Positions 44,618 through 52,943 of a DNA stretch of 64,000 bases are shown piece after piece. A program made the position numbers and the translations under genes. Under the pieces are notes generated by a model that was not told the DNA's origin, ran no database searches, and saw only the letters and a list, made by a program, of their open reading frames with translations. This DNA comes from Candidatus Acidiferrum typicum. Its GTDB lineage: Bacteria; Acidobacteriota; Terriglobia; Acidiferrales; UBA7541. How positions within the stretch are numbered: the first letter of the stretch is position 1; each line of letters begins with the position of its first letter. The stretch covers positions 62,001 to 126,000 of the forward strand of contig DLMH01000198.1 of the NCBI GenBank assembly GCA_002478115.1, read 5' to 3'.

Positions 44618-45295
44618 ATGGGGGTCATTGTGCCCAATCTTCCTCTTTCCCATCCCTCCAACCGCCGCAAACGCCGCAGCCTTGAGCTTCGCGAACGTCT
44701 TTTCCGCGCTGCCCTCGACCTTTTCGCCAAGCAGGGTTTTGCCGAAACCACCGTTGAAGACATCACCAACGCTGCGGACGTGGGCAAAGGCACCTTCTTC
44801 AACTATTTCCCCAGCAAGGACCACATCCTCCTGGCTTTTGCCGAAATGCAACTCGCAAAGCTCCGCCTCGCCGTCGAGGAAGCTCGCCGCACATCCGAGC
44901 CCATGCCCCAGTTCATGCGCTCGCTTGCTGCGCTCATGACAAAGGAACCAGCGCGCAATCCTGACATTGTTCGCGTTCTTCTTCTGGCCTTTCTTTCGAA
45001 TTCCCAGGTTCGCGAGGCCATGCTCGATCTCCAGGCTCGCGTCCTGGCCTTCCACACAGAGATGATTCAGCTCGGCCAGGAACGCGGCGAGATTCGCGGC
45101 GATCTTCCCGCGGCGGAAATTGCCTTGGTCTTTCGCCAAACGATCTTCGGCACCTTGCTCATCTGGTCGCTTTACGGTGATTCGTCCCTGCAATCGCGCA
45201 TGGATTCCGCTCTTGAAATCATTTGGTCGGGACTATCACCGAGAACGCCAGGTAACTTTTCGAATTCGGGCGTCGTACCTTCTGTATTCCGGTAA
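44618..45295 (+). CDS. TetR-family repressor of the efflux operon
   Basis: 225 residues. The N-terminal HTH is RERLFRAALDLFAKQGFAET then TVEDITNAADVGKGTFFNYF (about 25-65), the TetR signature. The C-terminal domain is a helical ligand pocket. It heads tetR-hlyD-ABC-ABC, and its own promoter holds a palindrome over the -10, so autorepression and ligand-released control of the pump are likely. The start codon has no ribosome site and lies at the predicted transcript start (leaderless). A 13-nt gap separates it from hlyD. Confidence 0.92.
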   Translation: MGVIVPNLPLSHPSNRRKRRSLELRERLFRAALDLFAKQGFAETTVEDITNAADVGKGTFFNYFPSKDHILLAFAEMQLAKLRLAVEEARRTSEPMPQFMRSLAALMTKEPARNPDIVRVLLLAFLSNSQVREAMLDLQARVLAFHTEMIQLGQERGEIRGDLPAAEIALVFRQTIFGTLLIWSLYGDSSLQSRMDSALEIIWSGLSPRTPGNFSNSGVVPSVFR

Positions 45296-45308
45296 AGGGA
45301 CAGGGCTT

Positions 45309-46406
45309 ATGAATCGCAAGCGCATTTTAATCGTCGTGGTGTTGGCCGCGCTCGCGGCCGTGGGCGCCTATTCCACGGGGTGGTTCCATCACCAGACGCA
45401 GTTGCAGGGCTCCGGCACGGTCGAAGCGCGCAACATTCGCGTCGGCTCAAAGGTCGGCGGACGCATCGACAAGGTCCTTGTCCTGGAAGGTGATTCCGTG
45501 GAACCCGGCCAAGTGCTGATTACGTTTGACGATCGCGAGTTGCAGGCTTCCCTTGCGCAATCGAGTGCCAACGCGGAAAAGGCGGAGCGCGGTTTCCGTC
45601 CTGAGGAAATTGCCGAAGCCCGCGCCGCGGCGGCTCAGGCGAAAGCCGAGTACGACCAGCGCAGGAATGGCTACCGCCAGGAGGACATTGAGGCCGCGCA
45701 AGCCGATCTCGACCGCGCCACGGCGGACGAGGTACGCACGCACCTCGATTTTCAGCGCTACGACGCACTCGCCGCGAAAGACCTCGTCTCCAAGCAGCAG
45801 CGCGATACTTCCGAAGCCAACTGGAAGATGGCTCTGGCCCAGAAGGAAAACGCCCAGCAGAAGCTCGATGAACTCCAGCGCGGCTACCGCCCCGAGGAAA
45901 TTGCTTCCGCGGAGGCCCGTTATCATCAGACCCAGGCCACACTCGAAAAATTCGAGCGCGGCAACCGGCGCGAGGACATTGCCGCCGCGCGCGCAGCCCT
46001 CGCTTATGATGAAGCGCGCTTCCGCGAGCGCCAGGTTCTTGCTCCGTCTGCCGCCTCGGTCGAAGTGCTGGACGTTCGCCCGGGCGACCTGATCGCCCCC
46101 AACACTCCCATCGCCACGCTCCTCGAGCGCGATCAGATTTACGTCCGCATCTACATCCCGGAAACCCAGATTGGCCGCGTGCAGATCGGCCAGAAAGCCG
46201 AGATCCACGTGGATTCCTTTCCCAACCAGTCATTTGGCGGCGTGGTCGAGCAGATCAACCAGCAGGCCGAGTTCCTGCCGCGCAATGTGCAGACCGTTGA
46301 GGAGCGCGTTCACCAGGTCTTCGGCGTGAAGGTACGCATTGACGATTCCTCTCACCGCGTTCGCGCCGGCATGGCCGCTGACGTGAAGCTCTCGCCTGCG
46401 AGTTGA
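45309..46406 (+). CDS. HlyD-family membrane-fusion (periplasmic adaptor) protein
   Basis: 365 residues. One N-terminal helix (ILIVVVLAALAAVGAYSTGW) anchors it. Lipoyl halves flank a long coiled coil (about 80-240), which carries a recurring GYRPEEI/GYRQEDI/GNRREDI motif at intervals. The beta-barrel part is VYIRIYIPETQI-like, with GQKAEIHVDSFPNQSFGGVV. It is YbhG-like: it bridges the inner-membrane ABC pump to an outer-membrane channel. No outer-membrane factor is encoded next to it. Confidence 0.92.
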   Translation: MNRKRILIVVVLAALAAVGAYSTGWFHHQTQLQGSGTVEARNIRVGSKVGGRIDKVLVLEGDSVEPGQVLITFDDRELQASLAQSSANAEKAERGFRPEEIAEARAAAAQAKAEYDQRRNGYRQEDIEAAQADLDRATADEVRTHLDFQRYDALAAKDLVSKQQRDTSEANWKMALAQKENAQQKLDELQRGYRPEEIASAEARYHQTQATLEKFERGNRREDIAAARAALAYDEARFRERQVLAPSAASVEVLDVRPGDLIAPNTPIATLLERDQIYVRIYIPETQIGRVQIGQKAEIHVDSFPNQSFGGVVEQINQQAEFLPRNVQTVEERVHQVFGVKVRIDDSSHRVRAGMAADVKLSPAS

Positions 46407-46409
46407 ATC

Positions 46410-47381
46410 GTGACCTCCTCAACGAAGCCCTCCATTTCCGCGCAGCACCTGGTCCGGCGTTTCGGCCACTTCACCGCCGTGAACGACGTCAGCTTTCGCG
46501 TGGAAAAAGGAGAAATCTTCGGGTTTCTCGGCCCCAATGGCAGCGGCAAAACCACGGTCATCAAGATGCTCACCGGCCTGTTACCCCTGAGCGGAGGCCA
46601 CGCCGAAGTCGAGGGATTCGATGTCAGCAAGGACGCGGAGGCCGTCCGCGAGAATATCGGCTACATGTCGCAAAATTTCAGCCTCTACACCGACCTCACC
46701 GTTTCCGAAAACCTTACCTTTTATGGCCGCATCTACGGCCTCTCCAATGACCACCTGCGCAAGCGCATGGACGAAATCATTGAGCTCAACGGCCTCGGCC
46801 CGTATATTCATCGGCTGGCATCGCAGCTTTCCGGCGGGTGGAAACAGCGTCTCGCCCTTGGCTGCGCCATGCTGCACGAGCCCAAGCTGGTTTTTCTGGA
46901 TGAGCCCACGGCGGGCATTGACCCGGTAGCGCGCCGCCAGCTCTGGGACCTGCTCTTCGATCTTTCCGGCCATGGCATCACTTTTTTTGTAACCACCCAT
47001 TACATGGACGAAGCGGAGCGCTGCAGCCATGTCGCCTACATCTATTTCGGCCAGCTTATCGCCGACGGCACGCCCGACTCGCTTCGTGAGCTTCCCGATG
47101 TGCAGCCCGCCGGGACCCTGCGCATCGAGATCACCACGCCACAGGTGACGCGCGCGCTGCGTCTTGCGCGAGAGATTCCGGGCGTGCGCAACGCCACCAT
47201 TTACGGGCAGTCCATTCACGCGCTGGTCGACGATCACTACGATCTGAACGGGCTCCGCGAAGAACTCCTGAAGAGAAACATCGTTGTCGCGGAGATTCGC
47301 CCGCTCGCTCCAAGCCTGGAAGATGTATTCGTCGAGCTCACTTCCAAGCGCCAGGCGGAGCAGGAGGCTGCCCGTGAGTAA
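46410..47381 (+). CDS. ABC-2-type efflux ATPase
   Basis: 323 residues. Walker A GPNGSGKTT, Q-loop GYMSQNFSLYTDLTVSENL, signature LSGGWKQRLALGCAM, Walker B LVFLDEPTAGID, H-loop VTTHYMDEAE. It is like YbhF/drug-export ATPases. The start is GTG at 46410, just past the hlyD stop. It overlaps the permease gene by 8 nt. It contains one nucleotide-binding domain only, so the working pump probably uses two copies. Confidence 0.92.
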   Translation: MTSSTKPSISAQHLVRRFGHFTAVNDVSFRVEKGEIFGFLGPNGSGKTTVIKMLTGLLPLSGGHAEVEGFDVSKDAEAVRENIGYMSQNFSLYTDLTVSENLTFYGRIYGLSNDHLRKRMDEIIELNGLGPYIHRLASQLSGGWKQRLALGCAMLHEPKLVFLDEPTAGIDPVARRQLWDLLFDLSGHGITFFVTTHYMDEAERCSHVAYIYFGQLIADGTPDSLRELPDVQPAGTLRIEITTPQVTRALRLAREIPGVRNATIYGQSIHALVDDHYDLNGLREELLKRNIVVAEIRPLAPSLEDVFVELTSKRQAEQEAARE

Positions 47382-48498
47382 CGTGTTCCGCGGTTTCAGC
47401 GCCGTCTTTTACAAAGAATCCCTGCATATCCGCCGCGATTTCTCCACGCTGTTCTTTTCCCTGATCATTCCGATTCTGCAGATGTTTCTGCTTGGTTATG
47501 CCATCGACACGAACATCCGCCAGATCAACACGGTCGTTTACAACGCCGATGGGCGCCAGCAGAGCCGCGAACTCCTGGACCGCCTGAAGAATTCCGACAC
47601 GTTTCACCTCATCCGGTATGTCAACAACGACCGGGACCTCAATGACGCGATTATTTCCGGCAGGTGCCGCGTGGGCATCAAGATTCCGGTGGATTACTCC
47701 GACCGGCTGCTGCACCAGACCGGCGCGCAGGTCCTGGTGTTGATTGACGGCTCCGATTCATCCGTCGCGGGCCAGGCCATCAACGTCACCACCGCCATTG
47801 GCCTCGATGAATCGTTGCGTCGCGTCCTGGCCAGCAGCGATGCCCCTTTCCCGGTGGAGATGCGCCCGAAAATTCTTTTCAATCCGGATTCGCGTTCGCC
47901 TAATTTCTTTTTGCCCGGCTTGGTGGCGGTTCTGCTGTTGAACGTGACGACCTTTCTCACCGCGTTTTCCATCGTGCGGGAAAAGGAACGCGGCACCCTC
48001 GAGCAGCTCTTCGTCACTCCTGTCCGCCCCATGGGCCTGTTGCTTGGCAAGCTGCTCCCGTATCTGGTGATAGGTTTCTTCGAGCTCAGCATGCTGCTGG
48101 TGGCGATGCGATTCCTTTTTGGCGTGCCCATTCACGGCAGCGTCATTCTTCTCGCGTTTCTCTCGCTGCCGTACCTCTTTGTGTCGTTGTCCCTGGGCAT
48201 CCTGATTTCCAGCAAAGCGACGTCCCAGGCTCACGCCATGCAGCTGGCGTTTCTTACCATCCTCCCGAGCATCTTTTTCTCCGGTTACATCTTCCCGCGC
48301 GAAACGATGCCCAAGTTTTTCTACTACCTCAGTTATCTTGTGCCCGCCGCTTATTACATCAACATCACCCGCGGCATCATCCTGCGCGGCGCCGGCTGGG
48401 TGCATCTCTGGTCGGATGCCCTGATTCTCTTCCTGATGGGTGCGGCCCTGCTGATCATCGCGGCCCGCCGCTTCCATAACAAAGTCATCATGGCGTGA
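47374..48498 (+). CDS. ABC-2-type efflux permease
   Basis: 374 residues with the ABC-2 layout: an N-terminal helix (LFFSLIIPILQMFLLGYAID), a large extracytoplasmic domain (about 50-170), then five helices (FFLPGLVAVLLLNVTTFLTA, LLPYLVIGFFELSMLLVAM, VILLAFLSLPYLFVSLSLGI, MQLAFLTILPSIFFSGYIFP, LILFLMGAALLIIAA). The EKERGTLEQLFVTPVRP loop is the family hallmark (YbhS/YbhR, YhhJ). GTG start at 47374, coupled to the ATPase gene. Only one permease is present where many such pumps have two. Confidence 0.92.
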   Translation: MSNVFRGFSAVFYKESLHIRRDFSTLFFSLIIPILQMFLLGYAIDTNIRQINTVVYNADGRQQSRELLDRLKNSDTFHLIRYVNNDRDLNDAIISGRCRVGIKIPVDYSDRLLHQTGAQVLVLIDGSDSSVAGQAINVTTAIGLDESLRRVLASSDAPFPVEMRPKILFNPDSRSPNFFLPGLVAVLLLNVTTFLTAFSIVREKERGTLEQLFVTPVRPMGLLLGKLLPYLVIGFFELSMLLVAMRFLFGVPIHGSVILLAFLSLPYLFVSLSLGILISSKATSQAHAMQLAFLTILPSIFFSGYIFPRETMPKFFYYLSYLVPAAYYINITRGIILRGAGWVHLWSDALILFLMGAALLIIAARRFHNKVIMA

Positions 48499-48530
48499 TA
48501 TCCTGATTTTCTCACTCCAGGGGATCATTG

Positions 48531-49166
48531 GTGTCTTGTCCAATATGTCAGAAACGCAAGGCGGGCCGTTTTTGTCCGGCCAAAGCGGAGAAAATCTGTC
48601 CGGTGTGTTGCGGCACGGAGCGTGAAGCCACCATCGACTGTCCCGCGGACTGCGCCTACCTGCTTTCCGCGCACCGCTACGAAGAACAGCATCCGCGCTC
48701 GCTTCCCGCGAACACCCCGCTCCTCGACGTCCGGCTTTCCTCGGACATGGTGCACCGGCATCCGCAGCTTCTTTCCGCGGTGGCCTTCACCATCGCCAAA
48801 TTTTGTGCGGCGCAGCCCGCCACCACCGATCCGGACGTCCTCGCCGCGCTCCAGGCCCTCGCCGAATCGTACAAAACGCTTACCGCCGGCATCGTTTACG
48901 AGCAACCCCCCGTGCCGGCTCTGCAGCACGAACTTTATGATTCGCTTGCCGCGTTTCTCACCGAAGCGAAGCAGCAACCCGTGCAAGCCTCTTTTGGTTC
49001 CATCAAGGATGCCGACATCTTCCAGTCGCTCGTGTTTCTGTTCCGCATGGGACTTCTGCGCACCAACGGGCGATCCCGTTCGCGCCGCTTCATTGAATTT
49101 CTCCGCGGCCAATTCCCCGGCGCGCAGGAATTGAAGCGCGAGGGATCCCGCATCATCGTTCCTTGA
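48531..49166 (+). CDS. Cys-rich unknown protein (CPICQKRKAGRFCP type)
   Basis: 211 residues. The N-terminal 45 residues carry a dense Cys motif: SCPICQKRKAGRFCPAKAEK, then ICPVCCGTEREATIDCPADC, with nine cysteines, likely a zinc or Fe-S site. The rest is helical (SVAFTIAKFCAAQP-like; SLVFLFRMGLLRTNGRSRSR). I recall similar proteins in Acidobacteriota, without assigned function. It starts GTG 48531 (TTG 48528 possible), 32 nt after the ABC permease, so it may belong to that operon. Confidence 0.7.
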   Translation: MSCPICQKRKAGRFCPAKAEKICPVCCGTEREATIDCPADCAYLLSAHRYEEQHPRSLPANTPLLDVRLSSDMVHRHPQLLSAVAFTIAKFCAAQPATTDPDVLAALQALAESYKTLTAGIVYEQPPVPALQHELYDSLAAFLTEAKQQPVQASFGSIKDADIFQSLVFLFRMGLLRTNGRSRSRRFIEFLRGQFPGAQELKREGSRIIVP

Positions 49167-49298
49167 GCGTTTTCTCTCTTTGCAGATACGCTGCGGCGGG
49201 TGCGCCTTCCTACACACCTGCAGCGGCAAAGCCTTACAATGAAAGGCCGGGCGCTCTGCTGAAAATTGCTCAATCCATCGGCGGCCGGACGGAGTGCC

Positions 49299-50720
49299 AT
49301 GAAATCGCGTTTACAGGTCATGAAATTCGGCGGTACCTCGGTCGGCGACGCTTCGTGCATTACCAGAGCGGCGCAAATCGTCGCGGCAGCCGCGCGGAAT
49401 ACGCCGTGCGTCGCCGTCGTTTCGGCCATGAGCGGCGTGACCAACCGCCTCATCGAAGCCGCCAAAGCCGCGCAGACTGGCGACCATGGCGCCGCCTTCG
49501 CCGTTTTCGACCAGCTTCGGGCACAGCACGACGCTGCCCTCACCTCGCTCATTCCTGACGAGGAGCGGCGGCTTCCCATTCGCCAGCGCATGGAAGAGGT
49601 TTTTGCCGAGGGACGCCGCCTCTGCGAGGGCACGGCTCTTCTCCGCGAACTCACGCCGCGCGCGCTCGACGCCATCTCCAGTCTTGGCGAGCGCCTTTCC
49701 GCTCCCATGGTGGCGGGAGCCGTTCGCGAACTGGACTTGCAGAGCGAGGCCGTGGAAGCCACGCAATTGATCATCACCGACGGGTTTCACGGCGGCGCCG
49801 AGCCGGACATGGGGCTGACGCGCGACGCTTCGCAAGCCCGCTTGCGTCCTCTGCTTGACGCCGGCGTGGTTCCCATCGTCACCGGTTTCATAGGCGCCAC
49901 TCCCGCCGGACAGCTCACCACGCTCGGACGCGGCGGCTCCGATTATTCCGCGACGATTCTCGGCGCGGCCCTGGACGCGGAAGAAGTGATTATCTGGACG
50001 GATGTGGACGGCGTGCTGACGGCCGACCCGCGCCTGGTGCCGCAGGCCCGCACCATCCCGGTCATCTCCTATCGCGAAGCCGCGGAACTTGCTTATTTCG
50101 GCGCGAGAGTCTTGCATCCGAAAACATTGAGGCCCGTGATACAAGCGGCGATCCCCGTGTGGATCCGCAACAGCTTCGCCCCCGAGCGGCTGGGGACGAA
50201 AATCACTCCGGAAGGGCAAAGCACGGGAGGCGGCGTGAAGGCGCTGACCGCGATCCGCGATGTAACGCTGATCAGTCTTGGGGGCCCGGGAATTGTTGGC
50301 CTGCCGGACGTGGTGGGGCGCACGTTTTCGACGACGGCGGATGTGCGCGCCAACGTGCTGCTGATTTCGCAATCGTCTTCACAAAACGATATTTGCTTCA
50401 TCGTCTCCTCCGCGGACGCGCAACGCACCGTGGAAGCGCTGCGCAAGGAGTTCTCCCAGGACCTGGCTCACCAAAAGGTGGAACACATCAACGTGGATCC
50501 CACCATCGCCATCGTGGCCGTTGTCGGCGAGAACATGCGCGGCATACCCGGCATCGCGGGAAAAACCTTCAGCGTACTCGGCGATCAGCATGTGAACATC
50601 ATCGCCATCGCGCAGGGTTCGTCGGAATCCAACATTTCCTTCGTGATTGAAGAAAAAGATGTGAAAACGGCTCTGCTGACAGCCCACCGCGAATTTGGCT
50701 TGGACGTTTCACCGAGTTGA
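49299..50720 (+). CDS. lysC: Aspartate kinase
   Basis: 473 residues. It phosphorylates aspartate as the first step to lysine, threonine and methionine. The kinase core has VMKFGGTSVGDASCITRAAQ, then TLGRGGSDYSATILGAALDA and WTDVDGVLTADPRLVP. Two ACT domains lie at the C-terminus (about 320-470; ITLISLGGPGIVGLPDVVGR and VGENMRGIPGIAGKTFSVLG). The long single-chain form resembles AKIII/ThrA-type enzymes, feedback-inhibited by an end product. GGAG precedes ATG 49299. No pathway partner is adjacent. Confidence 0.95.
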   Translation: MKSRLQVMKFGGTSVGDASCITRAAQIVAAAARNTPCVAVVSAMSGVTNRLIEAAKAAQTGDHGAAFAVFDQLRAQHDAALTSLIPDEERRLPIRQRMEEVFAEGRRLCEGTALLRELTPRALDAISSLGERLSAPMVAGAVRELDLQSEAVEATQLIITDGFHGGAEPDMGLTRDASQARLRPLLDAGVVPIVTGFIGATPAGQLTTLGRGGSDYSATILGAALDAEEVIIWTDVDGVLTADPRLVPQARTIPVISYREAAELAYFGARVLHPKTLRPVIQAAIPVWIRNSFAPERLGTKITPEGQSTGGGVKALTAIRDVTLISLGGPGIVGLPDVVGRTFSTTADVRANVLLISQSSSQNDICFIVSSADAQRTVEALRKEFSQDLAHQKVEHINVDPTIAIVAVVGENMRGIPGIAGKTFSVLGDQHVNIIAIAQGSSESNISFVIEEKDVKTALLTAHREFGLDVSPS

Positions 50721-50741
50721 GCGTGCCGAGTGCCCCGCAGC

Positions 50742-52007
50742 CTAGCCGGCGGCGCAGGATCGCACGCGCTCCAATTCCCCGCTGATCGCCGCGGCATCCC
50801 AACCGAGCGATAACTGCGCGCGCGTTCCCGTGGGACGAATGCCATCCCAGGGCCGCGCCGCGAATCCGAATTTCTGCCGGATGCGCAGGACGCGCTCGGA
50901 AACCTTGCGCCGGTACTTTTCAGGCGCATAGCCGTTGCGGCGGTACCAATCGCCGTATTGCTTGGCCAGCCGCGGGAATTTTTCGCGCACGAACGGCAGG
51001 AGCTGCTTCGCCGACGCGGGCATCAGGAACAGCACGCCGGAAAAGAACCACTCCGCTCCCGCCGCTTTTGCCGCTTCCGCGACCCGCTCCAATTCACCGT
51101 CACCATCCGTGATCCCCGGAAGCACAGGTGAGGCCGTTACCCCCACATGCAATCCCGCCTCGCGCAATTCCTTCACCGCGTTCAGCCGCAAATCGGGCCG
51201 CGGGGCGCGCGGCTCCAGCAGGCGTGCCAGGCGAGGCTTCAGGGTCGTAACGGTGATGTCGATTGTCAACGCGGATTTGGAGGCGATGACTTTCAGGATG
51301 TCGATGTCGCGCACAATCTGGTTAGATTTGGTGATGATGGAGAGGCTCAAACCCTCTCGCTTCGCCAGTTCCTGCAGGCAGGCGCGCGTGACGCCGTATT
51401 CGCGTTCCGCGGGCTGGTAGGGGTCCGTGGCCGTGCCGATGGCGATGTGTTCGGCTTGCGTGTAGCCCGAAGCCTTCGATTCGTAGGAATATTTTTGCGA
51501 GACGTCGCGCGCCAGCAGCGCCGCGGCATCCTGTTTCACGAAAATCTTTTTCTCGAAGTCCCCACCATCAATTTCCATGTATTCGTGGGTGTACCGCGCG
51601 TAGCAGTATTTGCAGGCAAACTCGCATCCCCGGTAGGGATTGATGGTCCATTCAAAGGGCACGCGGTCGGAATCGCAACGATTGAGGATGGATTTCACCG
51701 GCAGCAGAAAATACTCCGGCTTCTCCACCGACTGGCGTTTCGTTTCCGCCTGTGGGGATTGGGCAGCGAGGCGAGCAATGCCCACCAGTGGCGCACGGGG
51801 AATCTGGAGTTGAGGCGGGGGGCAATCCGCCGTAGGGCTGTCCAGATTTCCCTTGCACCAGCCGGGTTCACCCTGGGCAAGGGCGCCGGCCTCTGGTCTT
51901 GGGTTTGGCTCAACAGGGCTAAAAGGAAGGAAGGAAATAGCGGGGCGACGAGCGGGGCGGCGCCGAATGGTGAAGATTGGCGCCGAATGGGGAAGAACTG
52001 GGGACAT
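50742..52007 (-). CDS. SPL-like radical-SAM protein (PA0069/Rv2578c type)
   Basis: 421 residues. The radical-SAM cluster is GCEFACKYCYARYTHEYM, preceded by DRVPFEWTINPYRG, the hallmark of the spore-photoproduct-lyase-like PA0069/Rv2578c family. TDPYQPAEREYGVTRACLQE and SIITKSNQIVRDIDIL follow. Substrate unknown. The first 90 residues are Pro/Arg-rich and unlike the family, but GAGGTGA 5 nt before ATG 52007 supports this start. Convergent with lysC. Confidence 0.88.
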   Translation of the reverse strand: MSPVLPHSAPIFTIRRRPARRPAISFLPFSPVEPNPRPEAGALAQGEPGWCKGNLDSPTADCPPPQLQIPRAPLVGIARLAAQSPQAETKRQSVEKPEYFLLPVKSILNRCDSDRVPFEWTINPYRGCEFACKYCYARYTHEYMEIDGGDFEKKIFVKQDAAALLARDVSQKYSYESKASGYTQAEHIAIGTATDPYQPAEREYGVTRACLQELAKREGLSLSIITKSNQIVRDIDILKVIASKSALTIDITVTTLKPRLARLLEPRAPRPDLRLNAVKELREAGLHVGVTASPVLPGITDGDGELERVAEAAKAAGAEWFFSGVLFLMPASAKQLLPFVREKFPRLAKQYGDWYRRNGYAPEKYRRKVSERVLRIRQKFGFAARPWDGIRPTGTRAQLSLGWDAAAISGELERVRSCAAG

Positions 52008-52184
52008 GGCTCACCTCGAAGCGGTGCCCAGTATTTCGCTTTTTCTTCGCCTTGTCAAGACCCTTTGTGCAGGGGCGATGGGTCAGCTTCCGATGAGTTC
52101 GGAGCTTGGCCGAGGAGGCCTTGCGAGGCTTTTTCAGAATTATGATCGCGGCCGTTTATGGCGCAGCCTGTCGAGTTGATGGCT

Positions 52185-52646
52185 TTAGTCCCCCGGGTGT
52201 TTCGCGGTTATCAGCGTGCTCGTCGTCGCCACGCACTGCCACCTGCCATTGCTCTTGATCCACGTATCCACGAAGCGTTCGCGATGCACGTACGGTTTCC
52301 CTTTCTCCATCCCCTTCACTCGGAATATCCCGACCACTACGGCCGCATCCCCGTAGACTTTCACATTGCTTGCTTCGGTGACTGCCTGGGACGGCTGGTA
52401 GTCAGGTGACTCGATGCTTGCCAGAAATTCGCTCTTGGAGGAGACGCTCCCGTCGATATCGACGGACACAAATGTGTCTGCGAGGATCATGTCCAGAGCC
52501 TTCGAGTTTTTTTCCTCCAGGGCCCGATTCCAGGCCTTTTCAAGCCCAAGAATCCACCCGCCATCGTCGCTAACGCTTTGCTGCCAGGCCACTGCCAGGG
52601 CGGCTCCCAACAGCAATACACTCACAGCCACCATGATCTTTCTCAT
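52185..52646 (-). CDS. Secreted SnoaL/DUF4440-like protein
   Basis: 153 residues with a signal peptide (IMVAVSVLLLGAALAVAWQQ). The mature part is a cone-fold NTF2-like domain: LEKAWNRALEEKNSKALDMI, LADTFVSVDIDGSVSSKSEF, then VKVYGDAAVVVGIFRVKG and FVDTWIKSNGRWQCVATTST. These are DUF4440 landmarks; specific role unknown. A strong GGAGG precedes ATG 52646. Confidence 0.85.
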   Translation of the reverse strand: MRKIMVAVSVLLLGAALAVAWQQSVSDDGGWILGLEKAWNRALEEKNSKALDMILADTFVSVDIDGSVSSKSEFLASIESPDYQPSQAVTEASNVKVYGDAAVVVGIFRVKGMEKGKPYVHRERFVDTWIKSNGRWQCVATTSTLITAKHPGD

Positions 52647-52943
52647 GGTCCTTACCTCCGGTCGAATACTTGAAATCCCTGGGCGCTTATGCTGCTAGCG
52701 TAGGACAAAAAAGCCGCTTCGCACCAACTTCTGCGCATGAAATTTCTGGTGGTGTACTTGCCGGAAACCATTTGCCGCAAGCGGTCCAATTCTCAGAACG
52801 AGCAGTTGCGAGGGTTTGACTCAACAGCACTAAGATAATGAGGAAACAGCTGGGCGCGGGATTTCTTTCGCTTGCGCCGTGCATCGTGGCTCTGTTCTAA
52901 TTTCGTCGGTGACTTCTGCGCCGGCGGTTTTTTGCGTGTGCCG

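Noticed and set aside
49167..49298. Lysine riboswitch before lysC
   Set aside because: The 130-nt gap is too short and shows no T-box or L-box-like conserved blocks or attenuator.
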